From contig WGMM01000042.1 of the NCBI GenBank assembly GCA_016125085.1, forward strand, positions 1-46,023: DNA of 46,023 nucleotides, given 5' to 3'. The translations under genes were made by a program, and so were the position numbers. This DNA comes from a bacterium. Lineage in GTDB: Bacteria; Planctomycetota; Planctomycetia; Isosphaerales; Isosphaeraceae. Position 1 is the stretch's first letter. The number at the start of each line of letters is the position of its first letter. The notes under the pieces are model-generated. The model was given only the letters and a program-made list of their open reading frames with translations, had not been told where the DNA came from and did not search any database. Positions 1 through 10,755 of this stretch are shown one piece after another.

Positions 1-221
1 ATGAGGGCTCAGGAGGTCATGTCGACCGACCGAAACCTGTCGAGCCGGGAGTATCGATGGGTGTCGTGACGCCTGCAGAGCCGACCTATGGCGGAAAATT
101 GGGACCAGATTACGCTGGGACGGTTTTTCAGGGACGACTAATTCGCTCTTTACGACGGTCGTGCCGGTATTGTTCGGTAAGGCCCCATCCGAGCGAGGCA
201 AAGTGCCAGATCTGCCTGTAA
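1..221 (+). CDS. possible 3' end of a gene with a C-terminal zinc-ribbon-like motif (partial)
   Basis: One frame (codons starting at base 3) is open from the left edge to a TAA at 219-221. Its last residues read CRYC-x10-CQIC, the two Cys-x2-Cys knuckles of a zinc ribbon, only one residue before the stop. A short zinc ribbon is common at the end of bacterial regulatory or membrane proteins. Against a gene: third-position GC is only moderate compared with the neighbours, and no start is visible. The upstream sequence would decide it. The rest of the stretch up to 399 shows nothing except the Shine-Dalgarno of the next gene. Confidence 0.3.
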   Translation, partial: EGSGGHVDRPKPVEPGVSMGVVTPAEPTYGGKLGPDYAGTVFQGRLIRSLRRSCRYCSVRPHPSEAKCQICL

Positions 222-399
222 GAACTTCAGCCGCAGGAATTCACGCAATCGAATACGGATTTTCTGCTTGATCGGACGGGTACCGGGATGGTCTACTATG
301 CCCATCTTGCCTGAACCTTCTGTGTTCCAGGTCTCATTTTACTCTAGCTCTGGTCTCGAACCGATCTTCGTTCGTATCGAAGGGGAAGGACTGACCCAC

Positions 400-3081
400 A
401 TGATCCCGAATCGAACTCTCCGTCTCATGGTCAAAACTTCGAACCGTATAGCGAATTCCCGCGTCAGGCGATCGAAAGAACGAAAACGCACTTTTGACTG
501 GCTCCGGCTGGAGGATCGTGCCGTACCGGCCTCGATCTTCATCCCTGCGGCTAGCGATGGTTCGTTGATCCAGGCACCCGTCATCGAATCGGTCAACGGC
601 GTGCTCTCTGCCAGCGTCGATATGGTCCGGGCAGGTATTCCGGGCTCCGGCGAATCGATCCTTTACGGCAACCAGCCCCTTTATTCGAACACCAAGCCGG
701 AACAGCCTTCGTTTCCGGGTGGGCCGCCCTATCTTCCGGCCAATTTCGCCGCGGCATATCAGTTTACGACGGCAGACGGTACCGTCCTGCCTGCACAGTT
801 TCCCGGTGCCACGCTGAAGCTCAAGCAAGGCGAAACCCTGAACCTGAAAATTTCGAACAGCCTGGCGAATCCGAACTCCGCACCGGAATTTCCGGTCGAG
901 CGATATTTGACGAACTACCATTTGCATGGGGCCCTGGCCAGCCCCCTTGCCGATGGCGATAACGTCTATCGAGTCATGTATCCCGACGGCAGCTACGAAA
1001 CGTCCATCAAACTTTCGGATTTGCAATCCTCGGGCGTCAACTGGTACCACGTGCACAAGCACGGCTTCTCGGCGGATCAGGTCTATGCGGGCCTGGCCGG
1101 CATGGTGCAGGTGGGTGACCCGCTCGACCCCTGGCCGGAATATGTCGGCAATTACGAAGAAAAGATCATGACGGTGACCATGGGTCTGAAAGTGCCCACG
1201 GATAACGGCCTGATGCTCTCAGATCCGAAAATCCAGGCTGGTGTCGGCGTTTACGGCACGGACTGGCAGGTTTATGTGAACGGCCAGTACAACCCGACGA
1301 CGACGATGCGCCCCGGCGAAACCCAGATCTGGACGCTCGGCGCCACGGTACGAAACGGCACGTTCAATTTCGGCATCACGGACGCCAACGGCGAGAACCC
1401 GTGGCAATCGACCATTCTTTCGTATGACGGCAATTCCAACGGTCTTCTGCCACAGCCGTACACTCAGGTCTTGCCGACCGATTACGTGAGGGACGGCCGC
1501 ATGGTCCTCGACGCAGGGGCGAGAATCACCATGGCCGTCACGGCTCCGACCACGCCGGGGCTTTATTACCTCGTCGATAACGCTACGCCCGGATACAAAG
1601 CCACCGACCCATTCTCGGTGATGACGATCCGGGTCGAAGGCGATCCCGTGACCGAGCCCGCACCCGTCTTCGGCCAGACCGGCCCGATTCCGGATGTGTT
1701 CGACGCTCCGGCGGACCATACGCGGGATATCGTCTGGTCACAGGACAGCTCCGGCCCCGGCGGCACTTCAGCGTTCAAGATCAACGGGTTCACTTTCCCC
1801 AACGGCCCGATGATCTCGCTTCAGGCTGGCCAGGTCGAGGAATGGAACCTCATCAACGTGACCGGCAACGATCACGTCTTTCACATTCACCAGCTCGACT
1901 TCGCCGTGGTCGAGGTTAACGGCATACCGATCGATACGACCGGGCAGGGGACATATCCTTATATTTCGCTTCGTGACACGATCAACATCCCTCCAAGAAG
2001 CACGGTGACGATCAAATTCCGTGTCACGCCTTTCGAAGGCAAATATGTGATGCACTGCCACATCCTGCCCCACGAAGACGGCGGCATGATGATGTCGGTC
2101 ATCTCGGGGCCGGATATGGACGAGCGCCGAGTCGCTCTTGGCGCAGGCGTGGGCGAGGGCGGCGGTGTCCTTGTCCAGAACGGCGATGAAATGCAATTGG
2201 GTCGGCTCGATCCCCTGCCCAGGAGCTGGAAGGGCGGTGTGGCCACGGCCACAGGGAATCTGTCGGGCGATCTGACGCAGGAAATCGTCGCCGGCGCTGC
2301 CTCTCGCGGGTTTACGAGCGACGTCGTCGTGTATGATGGCACCTCGCTTCAGGAAACGCTACGGTTCAAGGCATTTCCCGAATATCCGCACGCGGGCGTC
2401 AGTCTCGCGATCGGCGATATCGATCACGACGGTCTGGGCGAAATCATCGTGGGTCGAGTCGGGCCTGGCCCGAGTCTGGTGCGGATCTTCAAGGCGGACG
2501 GCACGCTCTTCCGTGAACTCTCCGGCACCGTTCCAGGCCGGTTGCCGAACGGCGTGAACGTCGCTTCGGCCGATTTCGACGGCGACAATTATGATGATCT
2601 CGCAATCAGTGCCGGACGGGGCAGCGAGCCACGCGTGATCGGCCTGAACGGTTTCGAACTCGGTATGACCGAAAACTGGCGAGTCGTGAAGCTATTCGAT
2701 TTCGTCGCGCCGGGTGGCCGTAAGGCCGGTGCCCGCATTGCGGCAGGATATGCGGATCCTTCGACTGTGCCAAGTTATGCGGCGAACCTGGTGACGACTG
2801 CGGCGGCTGGCAGCCAGAACGGCAAGGTGTTCGTCTGGAACGTCGCGACACCGATGAACCATGGCATGTCGTCCATGAACGCCTCCGGCATGGCCGAAAT
2901 GGCATTGCCCGAACCGATGCTGATGGCGACGCTTCGCCCCTTCAGGCACCGGATTCCCGGCGGCCTGCGAGTTGCCGTTGGCCGACTCGGTTTTGACGGT
3001 ACACCTGTCGTCGTATCCTGGGCCTCACCGCATCGTGTGGCTTATGACACCACGCAGGGCGGCATGAGCGGGGGGATGTGA
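400..3081 (+). CDS. secreted multicopper oxidase with C-terminal FG-GAP/VCBS-type repeats
   Basis: The start is ATG 400, preceded by a purine-rich GGGGAAGGA about 11 bases upstream; in-frame TTG starts further upstream lack this. Residues 37-44 read LEDRAVPA, a motif typical of the N-terminus of large exported planctomycete proteins. All four copper-ligand motifs are present: HLHG (about 174-177), WYHVHKHG (about 216-222), HVFHIHQLDF (about 492-501) and MHCHILPHEDGGMM (about 551-564, with the type 1 Cys 553). This fits a laccase-like enzyme that oxidises substrates at the expense of O2 outside the cytoplasm. After residue 600 come acidic loops (IGDIDHDGLGEIIVG, SADFDGDNYDDLAIS) of the FG-GAP beta-propeller type, which bind Ca2+ in known families. 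At 893 residues it is much longer than an ordinary laccase. The substrate is unknown. It converges with the next gene, leaving 5 bases between stops. Confidence 0.9.
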   Translation: MIPNRTLRLMVKTSNRIANSRVRRSKERKRTFDWLRLEDRAVPASIFIPAASDGSLIQAPVIESVNGVLSASVDMVRAGIPGSGESILYGNQPLYSNTKPEQPSFPGGPPYLPANFAAAYQFTTADGTVLPAQFPGATLKLKQGETLNLKISNSLANPNSAPEFPVERYLTNYHLHGALASPLADGDNVYRVMYPDGSYETSIKLSDLQSSGVNWYHVHKHGFSADQVYAGLAGMVQVGDPLDPWPEYVGNYEEKIMTVTMGLKVPTDNGLMLSDPKIQAGVGVYGTDWQVYVNGQYNPTTTMRPGETQIWTLGATVRNGTFNFGITDANGENPWQSTILSYDGNSNGLLPQPYTQVLPTDYVRDGRMVLDAGARITMAVTAPTTPGLYYLVDNATPGYKATDPFSVMTIRVEGDPVTEPAPVFGQTGPIPDVFDAPADHTRDIVWSQDSSGPGGTSAFKINGFTFPNGPMISLQAGQVEEWNLINVTGNDHVFHIHQLDFAVVEVNGIPIDTTGQGTYPYISLRDTINIPPRSTVTIKFRVTPFEGKYVMHCHILPHEDGGMMMSVISGPDMDERRVALGAGVGEGGGVLVQNGDEMQLGRLDPLPRSWKGGVATATGNLSGDLTQEIVAGAASRGFTSDVVVYDGTSLQETLRFKAFPEYPHAGVSLAIGDIDHDGLGEIIVGRVGPGPSLVRIFKADGTLFRELSGTVPGRLPNGVNVASADFDGDNYDDLAISAGRGSEPRVIGLNGFELGMTENWRVVKLFDFVAPGGRKAGARIAAGYADPSTVPSYAANLVTTAAAGSQNGKVFVWNVATPMNHGMSSMNASGMAEMALPEPMLMATLRPFRHRIPGGLRVAVGRLGFDGTPVVVSWASPHRVAYDTTQGGMSGGM

Positions 3082-3086
3082 GCGAT

Positions 3087-5099
3087 TCAGGATTCGGTGA
3101 GTTCCTCGACACCGCAGTTTCTGAGATAATCGAATAGACGATCGAATCTCGCGGGATCTCGAGTTGGGTCCTTGTCCGAACCGGGCGGGACCCATATCAC
3201 CATGCCGTAACGGGCACGAGTGAGTAGGACTCGGTATCGGTTGCGAATATAATCGCGCTCGATAACTTTATGTGAATTCTGCCATTTCGATCCTTTGAAT
3301 TTGCGATAATTCCATCCGATATTATTTTCGCATGGAGTCAAGTCACCGCCCCAGCAAACTCCTACCCAGTCCAGTTCTAGTCCTTGGCATTCGAATTCGG
3401 ACGCAGATACTTCCAGCATAAAGCTCGAACGCACATCGTCTGGAGGGGCAAGGAACCATTTTTCGAATGCGTACCCCATTCGGAAATCAGTCGAGTTTTC
3501 GAGCCCATATGCTCGAAAACGCTGGTCTTCGGATGTGGCTACCAAGCCACATCGCTTGTCAGGTTCGCCACCTGAGCGAGCACGTAGCCATGCTCGTGCT
3601 GAATCAAGATTCCTCGTCATTACGATTGGAAACTCTTTCGAATCCGGCATACATTTCTTGGCGGTCTCAGAATTGATATCAAGCAGGCTGTTGACCCAAC
3701 TTGCGATTTCTTGTGCTCGATGACTACGAACGCTGACGGTCAAATGTGCCGAGTTTTCGCGTCGAAGTTCGAGACTGTCTGGTAAGCCATTTCGAAAAAG
3801 ATGATGACCTGAAACGCTTTGACCACCAGAAATGACTTCCGGCGAAGCGACGACTGCCCATTTTTGATTCGCATCAAGAACGGCATTTCCCCATTCTTCC
3901 AGCCCCGCTTCACCGAGATAGATTTCCTGCCCACCACCTACCAATGCGACGATTACGGACCAATCTTTCGTGCGTTCCATGACTTCCAGCAATTCTGAAG
4001 GCTCGGAACGATCGACTTTCTGCTTGCGAAACATCTGATCTCGGTTCCATGCACGCTGTGCTTCATCAAAAACGACGACATTCTCGTGTGGAATCTCATT
4101 CGGATTTTCCCGGTGATGTCTCAAAAAGTGGTGCACGTTTTGAATGAAAGTCGAGACTTCATGCTCAACCTCCTTCTTTTTTCGGCCTGCTCGATGCTGA
4201 TTCGTTATCAAAGCTTCACGAACGATTTTGACCAAAGGACCGTTTCCAGAAAGAAATATCCCGGAACGTCCGAGGTGGGCACGGACTTTAGGGTCGTGAA
4301 CCACGTTCAACCCCGTTAAAGTCTTGCCAGCGCCTGGTACGCCAGTAACGAAACAAATACACCGTTTCGAATTCGTCTTCGCATCCAATATGACATTCGC
4401 GAGCATGTCCGTCGTCTTTTCGAGATTATCCGCGTAAGCATGCGAAATTTCACGAACGCTATGGTTGCCGTAAAGTCTTTCCGCTGCTTCGATGATCGTA
4501 AGTGTCGGGCGATAAGGCGACTCGATCCATTTCAGAGGCTCGATTCGATTTCGAAGTGCGTTCGGCGGCAACTCCCGACTAATGCAACGCGCAATCATCA
4601 ACCCCAAATCCGTTGCGTTTGTCAATGTTTCCTCTGCGACGACTCGGTCGATTGAATCATGTTCTTTCGAAATGCTCGCCGGTGCTTCGCTTGCACAAAG
4701 AACAGGGAAGATCGCTCGATCTGAGCTTTCTGAATGAAAGTCACGCAAGTTCATCACATAATCAATGACTTGCCACTTTGATGAAGCATCATAAGTCGAG
4801 GTCCCGATTTTGAACTCGATCACGATGATTCTGTCATTCGCAAGAATGATCACATCCGGGCGTTTCTGCCGTCGAGGTATCCGATATTCCAAAATGATGT
4901 GATACGTCTTCGCATCAGGATTTCGAAGAGTCAACTCTCGTAACGCATTCTTGAGAATTTCGATCTGCCGATTCCAAACACTGAACTGGATAGAGAGTTG
5001 TGTATCGATCCCACTCTTTTCGATCGATTGGACGAGAATGCCAATGATCTGATCTACATTCGTATTCAGAAATTCAGCGACAGTCGAATCGAAACTCAT
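3087..5099 (-). CDS. DUF2075-family P-loop helicase-like protein with PD-(D/E)XK-like N-terminus
   Basis: A 670-residue protein. Residues 78-98 contain RPD82 followed, 12 residues later, by IE95FK97, the spacing and residues of a PD-(D/E)XK nuclease core. A Walker A motif GVPGAGKT lies at 253-260 and a Walker B motif VVVFDEAQRAW at 341-351. Near the C-terminus YRVLLTRARYG resembles helicase motif VI. This layout is that of DUF2075 proteins, which sit in the superfamily 1 helicase fold; many members occur next to restriction or other defence genes. The gene is visibly AT-richer than both neighbours and uses many A/T-ending codons, suggesting acquisition by transfer. No methylase, integrase or other defence gene is beside it, so a defence role is only an inference. 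A long hairpin separates it from aconitase upstream. Confidence 0.8.
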   Translation of the reverse strand: MSFDSTVAEFLNTNVDQIIGILVQSIEKSGIDTQLSIQFSVWNRQIEILKNALRELTLRNPDAKTYHIILEYRIPRRQKRPDVIILANDRIIVIEFKIGTSTYDASSKWQVIDYVMNLRDFHSESSDRAIFPVLCASEAPASISKEHDSIDRVVAEETLTNATDLGLMIARCISRELPPNALRNRIEPLKWIESPYRPTLTIIEAAERLYGNHSVREISHAYADNLEKTTDMLANVILDAKTNSKRCICFVTGVPGAGKTLTGLNVVHDPKVRAHLGRSGIFLSGNGPLVKIVREALITNQHRAGRKKKEVEHEVSTFIQNVHHFLRHHRENPNEIPHENVVVFDEAQRAWNRDQMFRKQKVDRSEPSELLEVMERTKDWSVIVALVGGGQEIYLGEAGLEEWGNAVLDANQKWAVVASPEVISGGQSVSGHHLFRNGLPDSLELRRENSAHLTVSVRSHRAQEIASWVNSLLDINSETAKKCMPDSKEFPIVMTRNLDSARAWLRARSGGEPDKRCGLVATSEDQRFRAYGLENSTDFRMGYAFEKWFLAPPDDVRSSFMLEVSASEFECQGLELDWVGVCWGGDLTPCENNIGWNYRKFKGSKWQNSHKVIERDYIRNRYRVLLTRARYGMVIWVPPGSDKDPTRDPARFDRLFDYLRNCGVEELTES

Positions 5100-5138
5100 C
5101 GAAAATCCGGATCTTCATCAACACAAAGAAACGAGAAT

Positions 5139-5173
5139 AGTAGTTGGGGCAGGTGTTGCCTGCCCCAACTACT
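5139..5173 (-). terminator. 15-bp perfect hairpin, likely acnA terminator
   Basis: The arms 5139-5153 and 5159-5173 are perfectly complementary (15 bp) around a 5-base loop. The hairpin begins 8 bases after the aconitase stop. On the minus strand it is followed by ATTCTCGTTTCTTTG, a broken T-rich tract. It insulates the AT-rich helicase gene from aconitase transcription. It could also be a copy of a dispersed palindromic repeat. Confidence 0.6.
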
Positions 5174-5181
5174 CAATAATA

Positions 5182-7863
<2,682 letters not shown>

Positions 7864-8406
7864 GTGAGTTGGATACCGGAATCGGGAACAGCGACAGATT
7901 GAGACCGGAAAATCGAAGCTAGATCATAACATGCCGCTGCCTCGAAAAGAAGGAACGGATTCGGCGAAGTGGCCGGGGTGGTCTGTTGTCCGGAGTTCCA
8001 TCTCGCAGAATCAGCGGAAGTGATTCGGGCAAGGGTTCGTCGAGCTGGTCGGCGCAGCGATGCTGGCACGAGGTTAAGTCTTTCGGTATGTGGGGATGAG
8101 TCGATTCGGGATGTGGAGAAATCTTGTAGATCGTGCGGCGAAAGGCTGGGTGTGCGGCTTTCTCGAGAACTTACTGTATAAGCTGGATTCATAATACGAT
8201 TCAGTCTTTTTTCGAAAAATCTTCGCAAAGCACTTGAAGTGAAAGGCACCGCCGGTTAGGTTCAGAAAAGCCGCCATTCTCGCGGTGAAAACGAGCAAAA
8301 ATCGGTTCCTGCCTGACAACTCCCTCCACTCGCCTAGCGTTTTCCGCAACACGGAGATTCTATGCGCGTTCCCGCCTCAAATTTCTCAGTCCGCAAGGAG
8401 TCATCC
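7864..8406. promoter_or_regulatory. divergent promoter region between acnA and the DUF1559 gene
   Basis: Some 540 bases without a convincing gene. On the minus strand a good -10 hexamer TATGAT (plus-strand 7923-7928) lies about 60 bases upstream of acnA, but the -35 region (TTCTTT) is poor. On the plus strand AT-rich hexamers such as CATAAT (about 8190-8195) could serve the DUF1559 gene. Short frames here look like chance frames. Confidence 0.35.
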
Positions 8407-9429
8407 ATGACACTGCGTCGAAGAGCCTCTCGAGGTTTTACCCTCATCGAGCTTCTGGTGGTCATTGCGATCATCGCCGTACTGATTTCGCTTCTTCTGC
8501 CTGCGGTGCAGTCGGCGCGTGAAGCCGCCCGTCGTGCCCAGTGCGTCAACAACATGAAGCAGATCGGGCTCGCTCTGCACAATTACGAGAGTTCCAACGG
8601 AGCCTTCGCTCCGGTCAAACTCATGTCCGGCAGTTGTTCAGTGCCGAACAAGCCCTACAACATGCCGCAGGGTTCGGTTCTGAACACGACCGGGTTCGTG
8701 CTGATTCTGAACTATCTCGAACAATCGGCGCTTTACAACGCCTATAACTTCTCGCACGCATCCAGCAATGCGGCCTGGAACGGCGGCAACACGACACTCA
8801 TCGGCAGCCATTTCGTGAATTCGACGGTTGTCGGCTCGCTCGTATCCGCTTATTCATGCCCTTCCGACACGGAAGAGCCGGTCTGGAATTGGGATTCCAG
8901 CGGTACTGGCCCCTATGCCATGGCGAACGCCAGGCGCAGCAATTACGTCCTCATGTCGAGCCGTTATACGGAATACGACTGCCCGACCAACGCCATGCCG
9001 CCCAGGGACCAGATGGGCTACTTCTACACGGATCTGGCGATTTCGATCCGCGACGTCACCGACGGCACGAGCAACACCGTGATGGTCGGCGAAACCCCGA
9101 AAATGAAGTGGAGCTGGGACTCGAATCGCTACTTCGGGCCTTATTGGGGGGCCGGGGCACATACGTCGACGCACGGCGTCGTGTACCCGCCGACACATGC
9201 CTGGGCGCCCAACAGCGTTCCGAACGCTCCCTGGTACGACAACCGGTTCCCGCCGAACAATGCCAAGCTGATCTATGCCTGGCGGATCGGCAGCAAGCAC
9301 CCAGGCGGCGTGAATATGACGATGGGTGACGGCTCGGTGCGTTTCATCAAGAACACGGTCAACGTGTACACATGGTGGGCACTTCAGACGATTTCGGCAG
9401 GAGAAGTCGTGAGTGCGGACGCATATTGA
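8407..9429 (+). CDS. DUF1559 family pilin-like prepilin protein
   Basis: ATG 8407 is fixed by AAGGAG at 8395-8400, six bases upstream; an earlier in-frame ATG at 8362 lacks this. The protein (340 residues) opens with a basic stretch and GFTLIELLVVIAIIAVLIS, the type IV prepilin leader and hydrophobic helix, followed by LLPAVQSAREAARRAQC, a hallmark of DUF1559. The C-terminus HPGGVNMTMGDGSVRF is the H-x9-DG tail of the family. DUF1559 proteins are expanded in planctomycetes and are presumed to be processed by a prepilin peptidase and to sit in the envelope; their exact role is unknown. A GC-rich hairpin and two lipoprotein genes follow on the same strand. Confidence 0.95.
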   Translation: MTLRRRASRGFTLIELLVVIAIIAVLISLLLPAVQSAREAARRAQCVNNMKQIGLALHNYESSNGAFAPVKLMSGSCSVPNKPYNMPQGSVLNTTGFVLILNYLEQSALYNAYNFSHASSNAAWNGGNTTLIGSHFVNSTVVGSLVSAYSCPSDTEEPVWNWDSSGTGPYAMANARRSNYVLMSSRYTEYDCPTNAMPPRDQMGYFYTDLAISIRDVTDGTSNTVMVGETPKMKWSWDSNRYFGPYWGAGAHTSTHGVVYPPTHAWAPNSVPNAPWYDNRFPPNNAKLIYAWRIGSKHPGGVNMTMGDGSVRFIKNTVNVYTWWALQTISAGEVVSADAY

Positions 9430-9447
9430 TCATGGCACGAACGTTCA

Positions 9448-9478
9448 GGGGTGCGGCGACGCAGTGTCGCCGCACCTC
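9448..9478 (+). terminator. GC-rich hairpin after the DUF1559 gene
   Basis: Arms 9450-9460 and 9466-9476 pair perfectly (11 bp, 5-base loop), extended by a G-T and a G-C pair. It starts about 20 bases after the DUF1559 stop. There is no T-run, so it may be an attenuator or 3'-end stabiliser rather than a full terminator. Confidence 0.5.
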
Positions 9479-9528
9479 CTCAAGTTCGACGCTTCGAATC
9501 CAATCTTCAGAACGAAAGGCGAACTCGT

Positions 9529-10104
9529 ATGCCTTCCGAGATCAGAACCGTTCGACACATCGGTGCATTCGGCATCTCCGTATTCGCCCTCTGCCTTTCG
9601 ATGACGTCCGGTTGCAAGACCGAAGAGCCTCCGCCGGGCCCACCCAAACTTGTCCCGGTTTCCGGCACGATCACCCACGATGGCAAGCCTCTGGCAGGTG
9701 CGATCGTTCAGTTCAACCCCTCCGGGCTGAAGGGCAATCTCTCCATCGGAGAAACGGACGAAAATGGCAAGTACGAATTATCGCACATGAATTTTCCGGG
9801 TTGCTCGCCCGGGGAATACAAGGTGGCGGTGAGTCTTACGATGACGACCCAGGGCAAACCGGTCACGATCGCCCAGCAGTCGGCTCTCTCGCCGGATCCT
9901 TCCACGGCAGGAGCGAAGGAAGTCATTCCCGCCAAATACAGTTCTCTGGGAGTGACGACCATGACGGCTACCGTGCCTGAACAGGGCGGTACGTTCGACT
10001 TCGACATCACCGGTCCGTTCATGGATCCGCCAGTCGCCCAGCCCGCCAAAGCACCAGCGGCGGAAGCTCCGGCGAAACCCGCAGCCGAAGCGAAAATGCC
10101 ATGA
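9529..10104 (+). CDS. small lipoprotein, carboxypeptidase-regulatory/transthyretin-like fold
   Basis: The likely start is ATG 9529, preceded by GAAAGGCGA. The 191-residue product has a type II signal peptide ending in the lipobox MTSGC (lipidated Cys 29). It continues with KLVPVSGTITHDGKPLAGAI, the opening strands of the carboxypeptidase-regulatory-like (transthyretin-like) domain seen in many small planctomycete lipoproteins that follow DUF1559 genes. The tail is rich in Ala, Pro and Lys. It is presumably anchored in a membrane and exposed to the periplasm. The next reading frame overlaps its stop by ATGA at 10101, but the better start of that gene lies 75 bases further on. No enzymatic residue is recognisable. 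Confidence 0.85.
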   Translation: MPSEIRTVRHIGAFGISVFALCLSMTSGCKTEEPPPGPPKLVPVSGTITHDGKPLAGAIVQFNPSGLKGNLSIGETDENGKYELSHMNFPGCSPGEYKVAVSLTMTTQGKPVTIAQQSALSPDPSTAGAKEVIPAKYSSLGVTTMTATVPEQGGTFDFDITGPFMDPPVAQPAKAPAAEAPAKPAAEAKMP

Positions 10105-10175
10105 GTCCGATTCCGAAAATAGCTGGGACCGATCAGGGAATATCGATGAAAACGAAACACTCAGGAGTGATTCGC

Positions 10176-10652
10176 ATGCGTGCTCACACAGGCCGATACA
10201 TGTCTTTCGCTATTACAGCGGCCTTTGCGACGTTTGCGGCCGGCTGCGGTGAGGGTGGCCCGCCGCTCGTGCCGGTTCAGGGCGTCGTCAAGTTCGAAGG
10301 CAAGCCTCTCGAAAATGCGGAGCTGACCTTCGCCCCTGATCCCGCAAACAAGGACGTGACACCAGGCTCCGCGATGACGGCCGACGATGGCACCTACAAG
10401 GCCCGGTATCAGTCACGATTCGGGCTCGCCGAAGGGAAATACAAGATTTCGATCCGCAAGATCGAAGTCAAGAACGACGCCAAGATCCCCGAGGCGATCA
10501 AGGGTGACCCGACCCAGATGGAAATGCTCGGAGCCGTCAAGCAGTCGTTGCCGGACAAATACGCCAAACTCGACAAAACGGCTTTCACTATCGAAGTCAA
10601 ACCGGGCGGCTCCGATCCGTTCGATTTCGAACTCGACGCAAAGGGCCGCTGA
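10176..10652 (+). CDS. small lipoprotein, paralogue of the preceding gene
   Basis: ATG 10176 has AGGAG at 10163-10167, eight bases upstream; ATG 10146 with AGGGA upstream is an alternative. The 158-residue product has a signal peptide ending in FAAGC (Cys 24). It then shows the same pattern as its neighbour (LVPVQGVVKFEGKPLENAEL, then a DDGTYKARY strand), so the two look like diverged tandem copies. A strong terminator follows, making DUF1559-lipoprotein-lipoprotein a probable transcription unit. The function is unknown; secretion and lipidation are the only supported statements. Confidence 0.85.
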   Translation: MRAHTGRYMSFAITAAFATFAAGCGEGGPPLVPVQGVVKFEGKPLENAELTFAPDPANKDVTPGSAMTADDGTYKARYQSRFGLAEGKYKISIRKIEVKNDAKIPEAIKGDPTQMEMLGAVKQSLPDKYAKLDKTAFTIEVKPGGSDPFDFELDAKGR

Positions 10653-10691
10653 ATCCGGTCAATCGCATCGTGGACTCAGATCGTTCCAATC

Positions 10692-10729
10692 CGAAAGCCC
10701 GTCGTTTCGTGAGAAACGACGGGCTTTCG
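10692..10729. terminator. 17-bp perfect hairpin with GTGA loop, bidirectional terminator
   Basis: Arms 10692-10708 and 10713-10729 are fully complementary. The arm ends (GAAAG...CTTTC) give an A-tract on one side and a short T-tract on the other. It lies between the converging lipoprotein gene and mqnD and probably serves both. Confidence 0.75.
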
Positions 10730-10755
10730 CTTGATCGACCGATATCTTTCGAAAC

